A stretch of DNA of 48,172 nt. It comes from Mesorhizobium sp. L2C084A000. GTDB lineage: Bacteria > Pseudomonadota > Alphaproteobacteria > Rhizobiales > Rhizobiaceae. The stretch is taken from contig NZ_AYWX01000002.1 in assembly GCF_000502875.1 (NCBI RefSeq), positions 206,713 through 254,884 of the forward strand, in the 5' to 3' direction. The position numbers and the translations under genes are program-made. The notes beneath the pieces were generated by a model. The model worked only from the letters and a program-made list of their open reading frames with translations. It did no database searches and was not told where the DNA came from. Below, one piece after another: positions 1-8,205 of the stretch (positions are counted from its first letter, which is position 1; each line of letters opens with the position of its first letter).

Positions 1-1182
1 AATGACCGAAAGGATCGGTCCGAACACCTCTTCGCGCGCGATCCGCATGGTGTTGTTCACGCCAGTGAAGATGGTGGGCTCGACGAACCAGCCCTCGGCC
101 AATTCACCCGAGGCCGGCTTGCCGCCGCCCAGCACGCAAAGCGCACCCTCGCGGCGCGCGATGCCGAGATAGGACAGCACCTTCTCGCGCTGGGCTTGCG
201 TGGTGATCGGCCCGACCTGCGTCTCTTGCAGCGCCGGATTGCCCAGTCGAGCGCTGGCCGCCAGCGTTATGACGCTCTCCACGAACCGGTCGTGGATTTT
301 GCGATGCACCAGCAGCCGCGAACCCGCGATGCAGGTCTGGCCACTGGCGGCGAAGATGCCTGAGATCGCGCCGTTGACCGCGCCCTCGATATCGGCGTCG
401 TCGAAGACGATGTTGGCCGATTTGCCGCCGAGCTCCAGCGTGACGACTTTTAGCTGTTCGGCAGCCGCTCGATAGACCGCGATCCCGCCAGGCTCACCAC
501 CGGTGAAGGCGATCTTGGCGACGTCGGGATGAGAGACGAGTGGCGCGCCGACATCAAGCGGCATGCCGGTAACGGTGTTGACCACGCCGGGCGGGAAGCC
601 TGCCCGCGCAAACAGTTTCACGAACTCCAGCGTCGAGGCCGAGGCGTGTTCCGACGGCTTGATGACGACAGTGTTGCCTGCCGCCAGCAGCGGCGCGAGC
701 TTCCATGTCAGGAGTAAAAGCGGCGAATTCCAGGGCACGATCGCTGCAATGACACCCAGCGGCTCGTGGCGGGTGAACGCGAACATGCCAGCCTTGTCGA
801 TCGGCAGCACCGCACCTTCGATCTTGTCGGCAAGACCGCCGAAATAGCGGAACCATTCCGGGATATAGCGCAGCTGTGCCGTCATTTCGGTGAGCAGCTT
901 GCCATTGTCGCGCGTCTCGATGGCGGCAATGCGATCCGCGTTCTCCGCGATCAGCTCAGCCAGCCGCACGAGCAGCTTGCCGCGCGCGGTGGGCGTGATC
1001 CCGGCCCACTCCTTCGACCGGAAAGCAGCCTTGGCGGAGGCTACGGCGGCATCCACCTCGGCCTGTCCATCGCGCGGAATCAGCGCCCAGGGCCTGCCGG
1101 TGAACGGATCATGGCTCTCGAATGTATCGGCTGTCGATTGCAACCGACCGCCGACCGTGTTCTGGAAACTGACCAGCGCCAT
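1..1182 (-). CDS. Aldehyde dehydrogenase (NAD(P)+-dependent), C-terminus outside the window
   Basis: This frame is open from the ATG at 1182 to the window edge, giving about 394 residues of a family that is usually 480-500 long. Seen in the translation are the cofactor-binding stretch IVPWNSPLLL, the KPSEHAS segment, the ELGGKSANIVF motif carrying the general-base glutamate, and the GQTCIAGSRLLVH active site with the nucleophilic cysteine. The family oxidises an aldehyde to an acid, or sometimes to an acyl-CoA. It follows the two decarboxylase subunits on the same strand with an 8-bp gap, so the likely substrate is the aldehyde released by that enzyme; this is inference from context. It is cut only by the window boundary. 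Confidence 0.93.
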   Translation of the reverse strand, partial: MALVSFQNTVGGRLQSTADTFESHDPFTGRPWALIPRDGQAEVDAAVASAKAAFRSKEWAGITPTARGKLLVRLAELIAENADRIAAIETRDNGKLLTEMTAQLRYIPEWFRYFGGLADKIEGAVLPIDKAGMFAFTRHEPLGVIAAIVPWNSPLLLLTWKLAPLLAAGNTVVIKPSEHASASTLEFVKLFARAGFPPGVVNTVTGMPLDVGAPLVSHPDVAKIAFTGGEPGGIAVYRAAAEQLKVVTLELGGKSANIVFDDADIEGAVNGAISGIFAASGQTCIAGSRLLVHRKIHDRFVESVITLAASARLGNPALQETQVGPITTQAQREKVLSYLGIARREGALCVLGGGKPASGELAEGWFVEPTIFTGVNNTMRIAREEVFGPILSVI

Positions 1183-1190
1183 ATCGGTCC

Positions 1191-1778
1191 TCAACAGGTG
1201 GTAAAGCCCAGATGGGCGCGAAAGCGGTTCTTGACCTCGACCGCGTCGCGCGGCGGCAGCGAGCGCGGCAGGTTCTCGGCGGTGATTTTCAGCACGAAAA
1301 GGCGCGGACCGTCGGCCGGATGCCGAAGCTCTTCACACAGCGTGTCGACCTCCTCCAGCGTACGCAGCTCGGCGGTCTTCAAAAAACCGCAAGCGGCCGC
1401 GACCTTGTCGAAACCAATGCCCTTGCCGGTATGGCTGGACTGCATGCCGGTCTCGCCGAAATGCTGATTGTCGAGCACGATCAGGTCGAGATTTTTCGGC
1501 CGCGCCACCGAGATCGTCGCCAGCGAACCGAACGCCATGAGCTGTTCGCCATCTCCGGTGATCACCATGACCCGCTTCTGCGGCTGGGCCTGGGCAAGCC
1601 CCAGGCCGATCAGCGCAGCACCGCCCATGGCGCCCCACAGATAATAGTTGTCGTTGCGGTCACCGGCAGCATGCACGTCGTAGCTCGGCGAGCCGAGACC
1701 GGTCACGACCAGGGCTCCGTCGCGGGCGTCAAGCAGCTTCTTCACCGCAACCCGGCGGTCCATCGTCGGTAAATTCAT
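1191..1778 (-). CDS. ThDP-dependent decarboxylase, beta (pyrophosphate-binding) subunit, sulfopyruvate/phosphonopyruvate decarboxylase type
   Basis: The product is 195 residues. It carries the ThDP diphosphate/Mg motif, GDGEQ followed about 25 residues later by the Asn of VLDN. The preceding segment DNYYLWGAMGGAALIGLGLA is typical of the PP domain of sulfopyruvate and phosphonopyruvate decarboxylases. The ATG at 1778 was chosen over a longer frame (to 2060) because the longer frame overlaps the alpha subunit, while this start lies 5 bp after the alpha stop with a purine-rich ribosome-binding region overlapping the alpha 3' end. Together with the alpha subunit it should decarboxylate a 2-oxoacid to an aldehyde. 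The substrate (sulfopyruvate, phosphonopyruvate or a carboxylic 2-oxoacid) cannot be read from the sequence. Confidence 0.85.
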   Translation of the reverse strand: MNLPTMDRRVAVKKLLDARDGALVVTGLGSPSYDVHAAGDRNDNYYLWGAMGGAALIGLGLAQAQPQKRVMVITGDGEQLMAFGSLATISVARPKNLDLIVLDNQHFGETGMQSSHTGKGIGFDKVAAACGFLKTAELRTLEEVDTLCEELRHPADGPRLFVLKITAENLPRSLPPRDAVEVKNRFRAHLGFTTC

Positions 1779-1783
1779 GTCGC

Positions 1784-2356
1784 TCACCACTTCTTCTTGC
1801 CGAGCAGCCGCTGCCCGATCAGCACGGCAATCTGCTGGTCGGCGTCGAAAGCCATCAAGGCTGCCTGCGCCACCGTCTCCACGAGATCGGGACCGGTCTC
1901 GGCGCGCAGCACCCTGAGGCCGATCGCCTTCAGCGAGGCCTCCGTCGCCTGCCCCATTGGCACCTGCCACGGATTGAACTCGGCCCACTCGCCTCGCATC
2001 GTCACCAGGACGAGCAGGGGAAAGCGCGCCTGCACGGGAAGCGACAGCATGTTGATGCAATTGCCGACGCCTGAGGATTGCATGAGCACGACGCTCCGCT
2101 TGCCGCCGAGCCAGGAGCCTGCGGCAATGGCGATGCCCTCCTCCTCCGTCGTCAGCACATTGGTGACAACCTCGGGATCCGTGCTGAAGCGCTCAATCAA
2201 TGTGGTGTGGCCTGCGTCGGGCACGTAGGACATCTGGCTGATGCCGGCGGCCTTGAGCACGTCATAGACCGGATCCGGCCACTGCTTTTCAGACGCCGCC
2301 GGAGCGGCTGCAAGTGCTGCCGCTTGCGGATGTTTTGCTTCTATGCTCGCCGTCAC
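1784..2356 (-). CDS. ThDP-dependent decarboxylase, alpha (pyrimidine-binding) subunit, sulfopyruvate decarboxylase type
   Basis: The product is 190 residues and corresponds to the PYR domain of split decarboxylases such as archaeal ComD. Seen are ISQMSYVPDAGHTTLIE near residue 40, the conserved glutamate region LTTEEEGIAIAAG expected to activate the ThDP pyrimidine, and SSGVGNCINMLSLP. It is the first gene of a leftward operon with the beta subunit and aldehyde dehydrogenase, divergent from the LysR gene. The first ~20 residues are Ala-rich and poorly conserved in style, so the exact start is less certain. Splitting the PYR and PP domains over two genes is normal for this subfamily, not a defect. 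Confidence 0.84.
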   Translation of the reverse strand: MTASIEAKHPQAAALAAAPAASEKQWPDPVYDVLKAAGISQMSYVPDAGHTTLIERFSTDPEVVTNVLTTEEEGIAIAAGSWLGGKRSVVLMQSSGVGNCINMLSLPVQARFPLLVLVTMRGEWAEFNPWQVPMGQATEASLKAIGLRVLRAETGPDLVETVAQAALMAFDADQQIAVLIGQRLLGKKKW

Positions 2357-2427
2357 CTTGGACCCCCGGGAATTTGGATTGGAACCAGGTTACCTCGGCT
2401 GTCCAATCTAATCTTCGTCCCTTTATT

Positions 2428-2449
2428 GTGATCAGATATAATGATATTC
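2428..2449 (-). promoter_or_regulatory. Candidate LysR operator A, upstream of the decarboxylase operon
   Basis: Read on the minus strand this 22-bp site matches a plus-strand site at 3400-3421 at 19 of 22 positions, with core TTATATCTG, left flank GAAT and right flank TCAC. It ends 71 bp before the alpha-subunit ATG and begins 8 bp before the LysR ATG on the other strand, so it could serve divergent activation and autoregulation. It sits inside an imperfect dyad at 2431-2452 (ATC-N2-ATAT, 4-bp centre, ATAT-N2-GAT), as expected for a LysR-type site. Confidence 0.6.
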
Positions 2450-2457
2450 GATAGCTC

Positions 2458-3393
2458 ATGGAGTTATCGCAGCTACGCACGCTCATCCACGTCGCCGAAC
2501 TCGGCAGCCTCAGCAAGGCCGCCGACCGGCTGCACATTGCGCAGCCGGCGCTCAGCCGGCAGGTGCGCATGCTGGAGGAGGAATTGGGCTTTGCCCTTTT
2601 CCTGCGCCATGGACGCGGCATGGTGCTGTCTGAGCAGGGCAAGGAGGTGCTGGCGCACGCCATGCGCGTGATGGCCGAGATCGACGAGATCCGCGCCACG
2701 GCCACGCCCGCCGATGCGCCGCTAACCGGCGAAGTGGCCATCGGCCTGCCGCCCACCGTTGCCGACATTATTTCGCTACCGCTGGCGGCCGCCTTCGGCA
2801 AGGCCCATCCCAAGGCCAAGCTCAGGCTTGTCAGTGCCTACACCGGCTATCTGCTGGACTGGATGCACCGCGGCGAGGTGGACGTTGCGGTGCTCTACGA
2901 CCCGCGCATGGCGCGTTCGCTGCGCTCGCGCCCGCTGCTCCTGGAAAACCTGTTCCTGATCGGACCGCCGGACGCGGGTTTTTCAACCGTGCGCGCCGTA
3001 TCGTTCGCCTCGCTCGCGGGCAAGCGCCTGCTGCTGCCCAGCATCAAGCACGGGTTGCGCATCATCGTCGAACGCTGCGCCACGGATGCCGGCATCACGC
3101 TCGATGTCGGCATCGAAGCGGACTCATACTCCGCGCTGAAGGACCTAGTGCGCAACGGCCATGGCTGGACGATCCTGCCGCTCGCTCCTATCCATGCCGA
3201 CGTGACCGCCGGGCTGCTCACCGCCGCGCCGTTGATCGATCCGGTGCCCGTGCGCCGCCTGATCCTTGCATACCCGGCGGACCGGCCTGCCTCGCGGCTG
3301 GCGCGGTTTGCCGGACAAGCGATCGAGAACATCGCCAAGGATCTTGTCGGGCGGGCCGTCTGGGTTGGCCAGCTTCTCGGTCCTCCGCCATAA
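2458..3393 (+). CDS. LysR-family transcriptional regulator
   Basis: The product is 311 residues, the usual length. Residues 1-60 form the winged helix-turn-helix (MELSQLRTLIHVAELGSLSK ... IAQPALSRQVRMLEEELG), and residues ~90-290 the co-inducer-binding domain. The style is that of the NAC/CynR-like subgroup. It lies between the decarboxylase operon (divergent) and the acyl-CoA dehydrogenase operon (105 bp downstream, same strand). A near-identical element precedes both operons, so this protein is the natural candidate to control both. The start is the first ATG, directly after operator A; any leader must be very short. The effector is unknown. Confidence 0.95.
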   Translation: MELSQLRTLIHVAELGSLSKAADRLHIAQPALSRQVRMLEEELGFALFLRHGRGMVLSEQGKEVLAHAMRVMAEIDEIRATATPADAPLTGEVAIGLPPTVADIISLPLAAAFGKAHPKAKLRLVSAYTGYLLDWMHRGEVDVAVLYDPRMARSLRSRPLLLENLFLIGPPDAGFSTVRAVSFASLAGKRLLLPSIKHGLRIIVERCATDAGITLDVGIEADSYSALKDLVRNGHGWTILPLAPIHADVTAGLLTAAPLIDPVPVRRLILAYPADRPASRLARFAGQAIENIAKDLVGRAVWVGQLLGPPP

Positions 3394-3399
3394 GCATTT

Positions 3400-3421
3400 G
3401 AATTTCGTTATATCTGCTCAC
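3400..3421 (+). promoter_or_regulatory. Candidate LysR operator B, upstream of the acyl-CoA dehydrogenase operon
   Basis: This is the second copy of the 22-bp element described at 2428-2449 (19/22 identical). It is in the same orientation relative to its operon and ends 77 bp before the acyl-CoA dehydrogenase ATG. It starts 7 bp after the LysR stop codon. The matching spacing (71 and 77 bp) argues for a functional operator rather than chance similarity. Confidence 0.6.
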
Positions 3422-3498
3422 GCCTGCCTTGCATTGCGGATAGGGCGTCGAGGCGCGATAGTGAGGCCTGCAGCAAGACGAAAAGCCGGACAAACCTC

Positions 3499-4647
3499 AT
3501 GGAACACTACCAGGACATTCGCGATGCCGTCGCCAGGTTGTGCGCGCGCTTTCCCGGAGAATACTGGCGCGCACTCGACAGGGACATGACCTACCCCGGT
3601 GAATTCGTCGCAGCGCTGACGCAGGCCGGTTGGCTCTCGATCCTGATCCCGGAGGCCTATGATGGCTCGGGCTTGCCGCTTTCGGCCGCCGCTGCCGTGC
3701 TGGAGGAAATCCAGCGCGCCGGCTGCAATGGTGGCGCCTGCCATGCCCAGATGTACACGATGGGCACGCTTGTTCGCCACGGCTCGGAAGCCCAGAAGCA
3801 GCGATATCTGCCGAAGGTCGCCACAGGAGAATTGCGCCTGCAGGCCTTCGGCGTCACGGAACCGAGCAGCGGCACCGACACCGGCGCGCTCAAGACTACT
3901 GCTCGCCTCGACGGCGATCATTTCGTGGTCAAGGGCCAGAAGATCTGGACCAGCCGTGCCGAGCATTCCGATCTGATGCTGCTGCTGGCGCGGACCACGC
4001 CGCTGAAGGACGGCATGAAAAAGACCGACGGCCTCTCCGTCCTCATCGTCGACATGCGCGAAGCCGTCGGCAACGGCCTCACAATCCGGCCGATCCGCAC
4101 CATGATGAACCATGCCACCACGGAAGTCTTCTTCGACGATCTGCGCGTGCCGGTCGAAAACCTGATCGGCGAAGAGGGAAAGGGATTCCGCTACATCCTC
4201 TCGGGCATGAACGCCGAGCGTATCCTGATTGCCGCCGAGTGCATCGGCGATGCGAAATGGTTCATCGAAAAGGCCAGCACCTACGCAAAGGAGCGGCATG
4301 TGTTTGGCCGGGCAATCGGCCAGAACCAGGGCATCCAGTTCCCGATCGCAAGGGCCTACGCCAACATGCGCGCAGCTGAATTGATGGTGCGCCAGGCGCT
4401 GAGCCTCTACGAGGCCGGCAAGAACCCCGGCGCTGAAGCCAACATGGCCAAGATGCTGGCGGCCGACGCTTCGAACGAAGCCGCCAATGTCTGCATCCAG
4501 ACTTATGGCGGGTTCGGTTTCGCTGAAGAATACGATGTCGAGCGCAAGTTCCGCGAGACGCGTCTCTATCAGGTCGCGCCGATCTCGACCAACCTCATCC
4601 TGTCATACCTTTCCGAGCACGTGCTTGGACTGCCGCGTTCCTACTAG
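3499..4647 (+). CDS. Acyl-CoA dehydrogenase family protein
   Basis: The product is 382 residues, full length for the family. Seen are the flavin/substrate signature FGVTEPSSGTDTGALKTTA (near residue 118), the KIWTSRAEHSDLMLLLART strand, the helical domain with ERHVFGRAIGQNQGIQFPIA, and the C-terminal QTYGGFGFAEEYDVERKFRE. It should oxidise an acyl-CoA at C2-C3 using FAD. In the position that carries the catalytic Glu of MCAD-type enzymes (the Y-E-G-T motif), this protein reads LYQVAPIST, with Q358 in place of Glu, so the base must come from elsewhere or the chemistry differs. It is first in a six-gene operon; a methylsuccinyl-CoA-like substrate would suit the neighbours (inference). Confidence 0.93.
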   Translation: MEHYQDIRDAVARLCARFPGEYWRALDRDMTYPGEFVAALTQAGWLSILIPEAYDGSGLPLSAAAAVLEEIQRAGCNGGACHAQMYTMGTLVRHGSEAQKQRYLPKVATGELRLQAFGVTEPSSGTDTGALKTTARLDGDHFVVKGQKIWTSRAEHSDLMLLLARTTPLKDGMKKTDGLSVLIVDMREAVGNGLTIRPIRTMMNHATTEVFFDDLRVPVENLIGEEGKGFRYILSGMNAERILIAAECIGDAKWFIEKASTYAKERHVFGRAIGQNQGIQFPIARAYANMRAAELMVRQALSLYEAGKNPGAEANMAKMLAADASNEAANVCIQTYGGFGFAEEYDVERKFRETRLYQVAPISTNLILSYLSEHVLGLPRSY

Positions 4648-4656
4648 GAGTCGTCC

Positions 4657-5397
4657 GTGAACGTCCTCATCGTCTACGCCCACCCGGAAGCAAAATCCTT
4701 CAACGGCGCCATGAAGGATCTCGCCGTGGAAACCCTGACCCGCGCCGGCCACGACGTGGTTGTCAGCGACCTCTATGCGATGGGCTTCAATCCTGTCGCA
4801 GGGCCGGGCGACATATCGGGCGAGCGCAACGATCCAGACTTCTTCAGCCTGCCGCGCGAGCAGACCGCCGCCTACGAGGCCGACGCACTCGCGGCCGACA
4901 TAAACGCCGAGGTCGAAAAGGTGAAGCGGGCGGATTTCGTGCTGTTCCAGTTCCCGGTCTGGTGGTTCGGAATGCCTGCAATGCTCAAGGGCTGGGCCGA
5001 TCGCGTCTTCGCGCGCGGTTTCGCCTATATGCCGGGCCGCAAATACGACACCGGCATGTTCAGGGGAAAGCTCGCCATGGTGGCCGCCACCACGGGCACG
5101 TCGGCCGACACCTACGCGCCCGATGGCATCGACGGCGACATCCTCACGGTGCTGTGGCCGATCCACAATGGTCTGCTGCGCTATTCCGGCTTCGACGTGC
5201 TGCCGCCCTTCGTCGCCTATATGCCGGGCCGTGTCGGCGACGATGGCCGCAAGGCCTATCTGGAAGCCTACCGCAAGAGGCTTGAGGACATTGATGGCAC
5301 GCCGCATCTGTTCTTCCACGCAGCCGAGGACTACGGCAAGAACGAGCGGCTGAAGCCTGGTGTGCTGGCGCGCTCGGGAGTGCAGCGCAATGTCTGA
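4657..5397 (+). CDS. NAD(P)H dehydrogenase (quinone), flavodoxin-like fold
   Basis: The product is 246 residues starting at GTG 4657, preceded by AGGAG at 4646-4650. The N-terminus MNVLIVYAHPEAKSFNGAMK and the FQFPVWWFGMPAMLKGWADR segment are diagnostic of the NQO1/KefF/MdaB family, in which FMN or FAD binds at the carboxyl end of the sheet and a quinone or similar acceptor is reduced by two electrons. The 3' end overlaps the CoA-transferase by 8 bp, so translation is probably coupled. In this operon it may reoxidise cofactor or detoxify an electrophilic intermediate; that is speculative. Confidence 0.9.
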   Translation: MNVLIVYAHPEAKSFNGAMKDLAVETLTRAGHDVVVSDLYAMGFNPVAGPGDISGERNDPDFFSLPREQTAAYEADALAADINAEVEKVKRADFVLFQFPVWWFGMPAMLKGWADRVFARGFAYMPGRKYDTGMFRGKLAMVAATTGTSADTYAPDGIDGDILTVLWPIHNGLLRYSGFDVLPPFVAYMPGRVGDDGRKAYLEAYRKRLEDIDGTPHLFFHAAEDYGKNERLKPGVLARSGVQRNV

Positions 5398-6520
5398 CGG
5401 CGCCCGCCCACTGGAGGGCCTGTTTGTCGTTTCGATCGAGCAGGCCGTCGCCGCTCCGCTCTGCACGGTCCGCCTTGCCGATGCCGGCGCACGCGTCGTG
5501 AAGATCGAGCGCCCGGAAGGCGAAACCGCGCGTCACTACGATTCCGCAGTGGAGGGCATGTCCGCTTACTTCGTCTGGCTCAACCGCGGCAAGGAGAGCG
5601 CGGTGCTCGACCTGAAGACCGAGCACGACCTGGCTCTCCTGCACCGGATGGTCGCGCGCGCCGACGTCCTCGTGCAGAATCTCGTGCCGGGCGCCATCGA
5701 CAGGCTCGGCCTCTCGGCCGATACAATCGCGAAGGAGTTTCCTCGGCTGATAGCCATCAACATCGTTGGCTACGGGCAGGACACGCCCTACGCGGCCATG
5801 CGCGCCTACGACATGCTGGTGCAGGCCGAAAGCGGCATCTGCGCCGTTACCGGCACACCGGACACGCCGAGCAAGGTCGGGGTTTCCGCCGCCGACATCG
5901 CCACCGGCATGAATGCCCATGCAGCGATCCTCGAAGCCTTGCTCGCGCGCCAGAAGACTGGGCGCGGTCGCATTGTCGAGATTGCCATGTTCGACGCCAT
6001 GGCCGATTGGATGACCGTGCCGCTGCTGCACTACGAATATGCGGGCCGTGAGACCCAGAGATATGGCCTGGCGCACGCTTCGATCTACCCCTATCGACCC
6101 TATGCCTGTCGGGATGGCAGCGTGGTCGTGTCCATCCAGCAGAACAATGAATGGAAGCGCTTCTGCACGCTCGTGCTGCAAAGGCAGGATCTGTTCGCCG
6201 ACGAACGCTTCGCCACCAATGCCTGGCGGGTGGCCAATCGCACGGCACTCGACGCCGAGATCGAACCGATCTTCGCGGCAATCGACTGCGAAGTGGCTAT
6301 AAACCGTCTCAACGAGGCGCAGATCGCCTGGGGCCAGGTGAGCGCAATGAACGACCTGCCGCACCACAAGGCGTTGCGCCGGACAGAGGTGGCGCTGCCG
6401 GACGGCAGGCGCATCTCCGTGCCGATGCCGGCAGGGCGGTCGGAGGGGTTCGCAACGGTCCCCAGCGTTCCCGCCCTTGGCGCCGATACGGACCGGATCC
6501 GGTCCGAATTCGCCGCCTGA
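5390..6520 (+). CDS. CaiB/BaiF class III CoA-transferase
   Basis: The start at 5390 (MSDGARPLEG) gives 376 residues; an upstream in-frame start at 5360 would only extend into the preceding gene. Family features are LADAGARVVKIERPEGE, LNRGKESAVLDLK, VQNLVPGAIDRLGL and the catalytic aspartate at residue 169 (SAADIATGM), the position expected from formyl-CoA transferase numbering. It moves CoA between carboxylic acids through an aspartyl-CoA thioester. Followed by a MaoC-type hydratase and a CitE lyase, it is the probable activating step of the pathway, for example an itaconate, mesaconate or citramalate CoA-transferase (inference from the trio). Confidence 0.93.
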   Translation: MSDGARPLEGLFVVSIEQAVAAPLCTVRLADAGARVVKIERPEGETARHYDSAVEGMSAYFVWLNRGKESAVLDLKTEHDLALLHRMVARADVLVQNLVPGAIDRLGLSADTIAKEFPRLIAINIVGYGQDTPYAAMRAYDMLVQAESGICAVTGTPDTPSKVGVSAADIATGMNAHAAILEALLARQKTGRGRIVEIAMFDAMADWMTVPLLHYEYAGRETQRYGLAHASIYPYRPYACRDGSVVVSIQQNNEWKRFCTLVLQRQDLFADERFATNAWRVANRTALDAEIEPIFAAIDCEVAINRLNEAQIAWGQVSAMNDLPHHKALRRTEVALPDGRRISVPMPAGRSEGFATVPSVPALGADTDRIRSEFAA

Positions 6521-6530
6521 CGAGGACCTG

Positions 6531-7373
6531 ATGAGCCTGGACATAACCACGCTGCAGGAATGGGTTGGACGCACACACACGGTCGAGGACATTGTCACCC
6601 CGCGCCTGCTGGCCAGCTTTGGCGCCACGCTTGGGGACCACGCGGCGCAGACTGCCGAGGGCGCGGCCCCGCCAGGACTGCACTGGTGCCTGACGCCGGA
6701 CATTGCCGCCATGCGTGAACTCGGACCTGACGGGCACCCGGCCAAAGGCGGCTTCCTGCCACCGGTGCCGCTTCCGCGCCGCATGTGGGCTGCCAGCGAC
6801 GTGCGTTTCATGGCGACGATCCGCTCCGGCGACCCCATCCGCCGCCGCTCGACATTGACCGCCATAGAGGAGAAGCATGGCCGCAGCGGCCCCCTCACCT
6901 TCGTCACGGTCCGGCACGACATTGCCAACGATTCCGGTCCGGTGATCGAGGAGGACCAGACCATCGTCTATCGCGCCGCCGAAGCTGCTGCGGCGACCCC
7001 TGCCCCGCCGGCCAATTCGCCCCTGGCCGCATCGCACGAGCGCACGATCAACGTCGATCCCGTGCTGCTCTTTCGATATTCCGCGCTGACGTTCAACGGG
7101 CACCGCATCCACTATGACGCGCCCTACGCCACGACGGTCGAGCACTATTCCGGGCTCGTCATCCATGGCCCGTTGCAGGCGACGCTGCTGATGAACTTCG
7201 CCACCGCCATTGCCGGCACGTCGCCGCGCCGTTTCTCGTTCCGCGGCGTGCATCCCGCGACCGGCCCGCAGCGCCTGCTTTTGAGCGCAACATCCCGAGG
7301 CCAAGATGGCATGGCCCTCGAGGTACGGTCGGCCGACGGCCATGTGACGGTGAAGGCCACGGCGCAATGGTGA
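6531..7373 (+). CDS. MaoC-like hydratase, mesaconyl-C4-CoA / itaconyl-CoA hydratase type
   Basis: The ATG at 6531 gives 280 residues, 10 bp after the CoA-transferase stop. The protein is a double hot dog: an N-terminal FAS1-like dehydratase half (residues ~1-150, with GGFLPPVPLPRRMWA and the FVTVRHDI strand) and a C-terminal MaoC half with the hydratase motif FRYSALTFNGHRIHYD and HGPLQATLLM. This arrangement is that of mesaconyl-C4-CoA hydratase of the 3-hydroxypropionate cycle and of itaconyl-CoA hydratase. It should add water to a branched enoyl-CoA. The CitE gene overlaps its stop (ATGGTGA), showing coupled expression and supporting a hydratase-to-lyase sequence giving citramalyl-CoA and then its cleavage. 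Confidence 0.87.
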   Translation: MSLDITTLQEWVGRTHTVEDIVTPRLLASFGATLGDHAAQTAEGAAPPGLHWCLTPDIAAMRELGPDGHPAKGGFLPPVPLPRRMWAASDVRFMATIRSGDPIRRRSTLTAIEEKHGRSGPLTFVTVRHDIANDSGPVIEEDQTIVYRAAEAAAATPAPPANSPLAASHERTINVDPVLLFRYSALTFNGHRIHYDAPYATTVEHYSGLVIHGPLQATLLMNFATAIAGTSPRRFSFRGVHPATGPQRLLLSATSRGQDGMALEVRSADGHVTVKATAQW

Positions 7374-8179
7374 GCTTCGTCACGCCTGTGGTGCCGCTCT
7401 TCGTACCCGGCTCGCGGCCGGAGCGCTTTGCCAAGGCCGACAGCAGCGGCGCGGATGCGGTCATTCTCGACCTCGAGGATGCCGTCGCCCCTGGCGACAA
7501 GGAGCGCGCCCGGGAAGCAGTCGTTGCCCATGCAGCCGTGCTGACATCCGCGGTCGTGGTTCGCATCAACGCCGTCGGCACACCCTGGCACGAAGTGGAT
7601 ATCGATGCCGTGCGGCGCCTCGACGGCGTCTCCGTCATGCTGCCCAAGGCCGAGCGGCCGGAAGACATTACTGATATGACCAGGCACATGGCACGCAGCG
7701 TTTCCGTCATCGCGCTGGTCGAGAGTGCTGTCGGCCTTGCCAATCTGCCGGACATATTGGCCACGCCCGGCGTCGTTGCCGTCGCCTTCGGCTCGGTCGA
7801 CTTCTCGCTCGATCTCGGTTGCGCGCATGATCGGCTGATCCTGCTTGCGGCTCGCAGCGAAATCGTCTGGCGCTCGCGCGCCGCTGGCCGGGCCGCGCCG
7901 ATCGACGGCGTAACGACCGACCTGAGCAATCCTGAAATCACGGAGGATGACGCCCGCCACGCCATGAAGATGGGTTTTGGCGGCAAGATGGCCATCCATC
8001 CGAGGCAGATCGAGCCGATTCGCAATGGCTTTCGCCCGAGCGAAAATGACATCACATGGGCACGCGACATCATTGGCGCGGCCTCATCAGGCGAAGCCAG
8101 CCAGGTGAACGGCGAGATGGTGGATCGGCCGGTCATCGAACGTGCAAGGCAGGTCCTGCGCCGGGCCGCTTTGGTCTAA
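7367..8179 (+). CDS. CitE-like HpcH/HpaI aldolase, citramalyl-CoA / malyl-CoA lyase type
   Basis: The product is 270 residues. Conserved elements of the CitE (beta)-hydroxyacyl-CoA lyase family are LFVPGSRPERFAKA, the metal and substrate region ILDLEDAVAPGDK, the metal-ligand glutamate in ALVESAVGL, the aspartate in FGSVDFSLDLG, and GFGGKMAIHPRQ. Members cleave (S)-citramalyl-CoA to acetyl-CoA and pyruvate, or malyl-type CoA esters to glyoxylate plus an acyl-CoA. The start overlaps the hydratase stop by 7 bp. With the preceding transferase and hydratase it completes a three-step module equivalent in logic to the itaconate pathway (CoA-transferase, hydratase, lyase). Confidence 0.9.
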   Translation: MVSFVTPVVPLFVPGSRPERFAKADSSGADAVILDLEDAVAPGDKERAREAVVAHAAVLTSAVVVRINAVGTPWHEVDIDAVRRLDGVSVMLPKAERPEDITDMTRHMARSVSVIALVESAVGLANLPDILATPGVVAVAFGSVDFSLDLGCAHDRLILLAARSEIVWRSRAAGRAAPIDGVTTDLSNPEITEDDARHAMKMGFGGKMAIHPRQIEPIRNGFRPSENDITWARDIIGAASSGEASQVNGEMVDRPVIERARQVLRRAALV

Positions 8180-8205
8180 AGGGCATGCCAGAGGAGGAGC
8201 AACAG

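Noticed and set aside
1191..2060. 289-codon version of the decarboxylase beta subunit
   Set aside because: The extra N-terminal part lies out of frame over the alpha subunit gene and is an ORF extension artefact.
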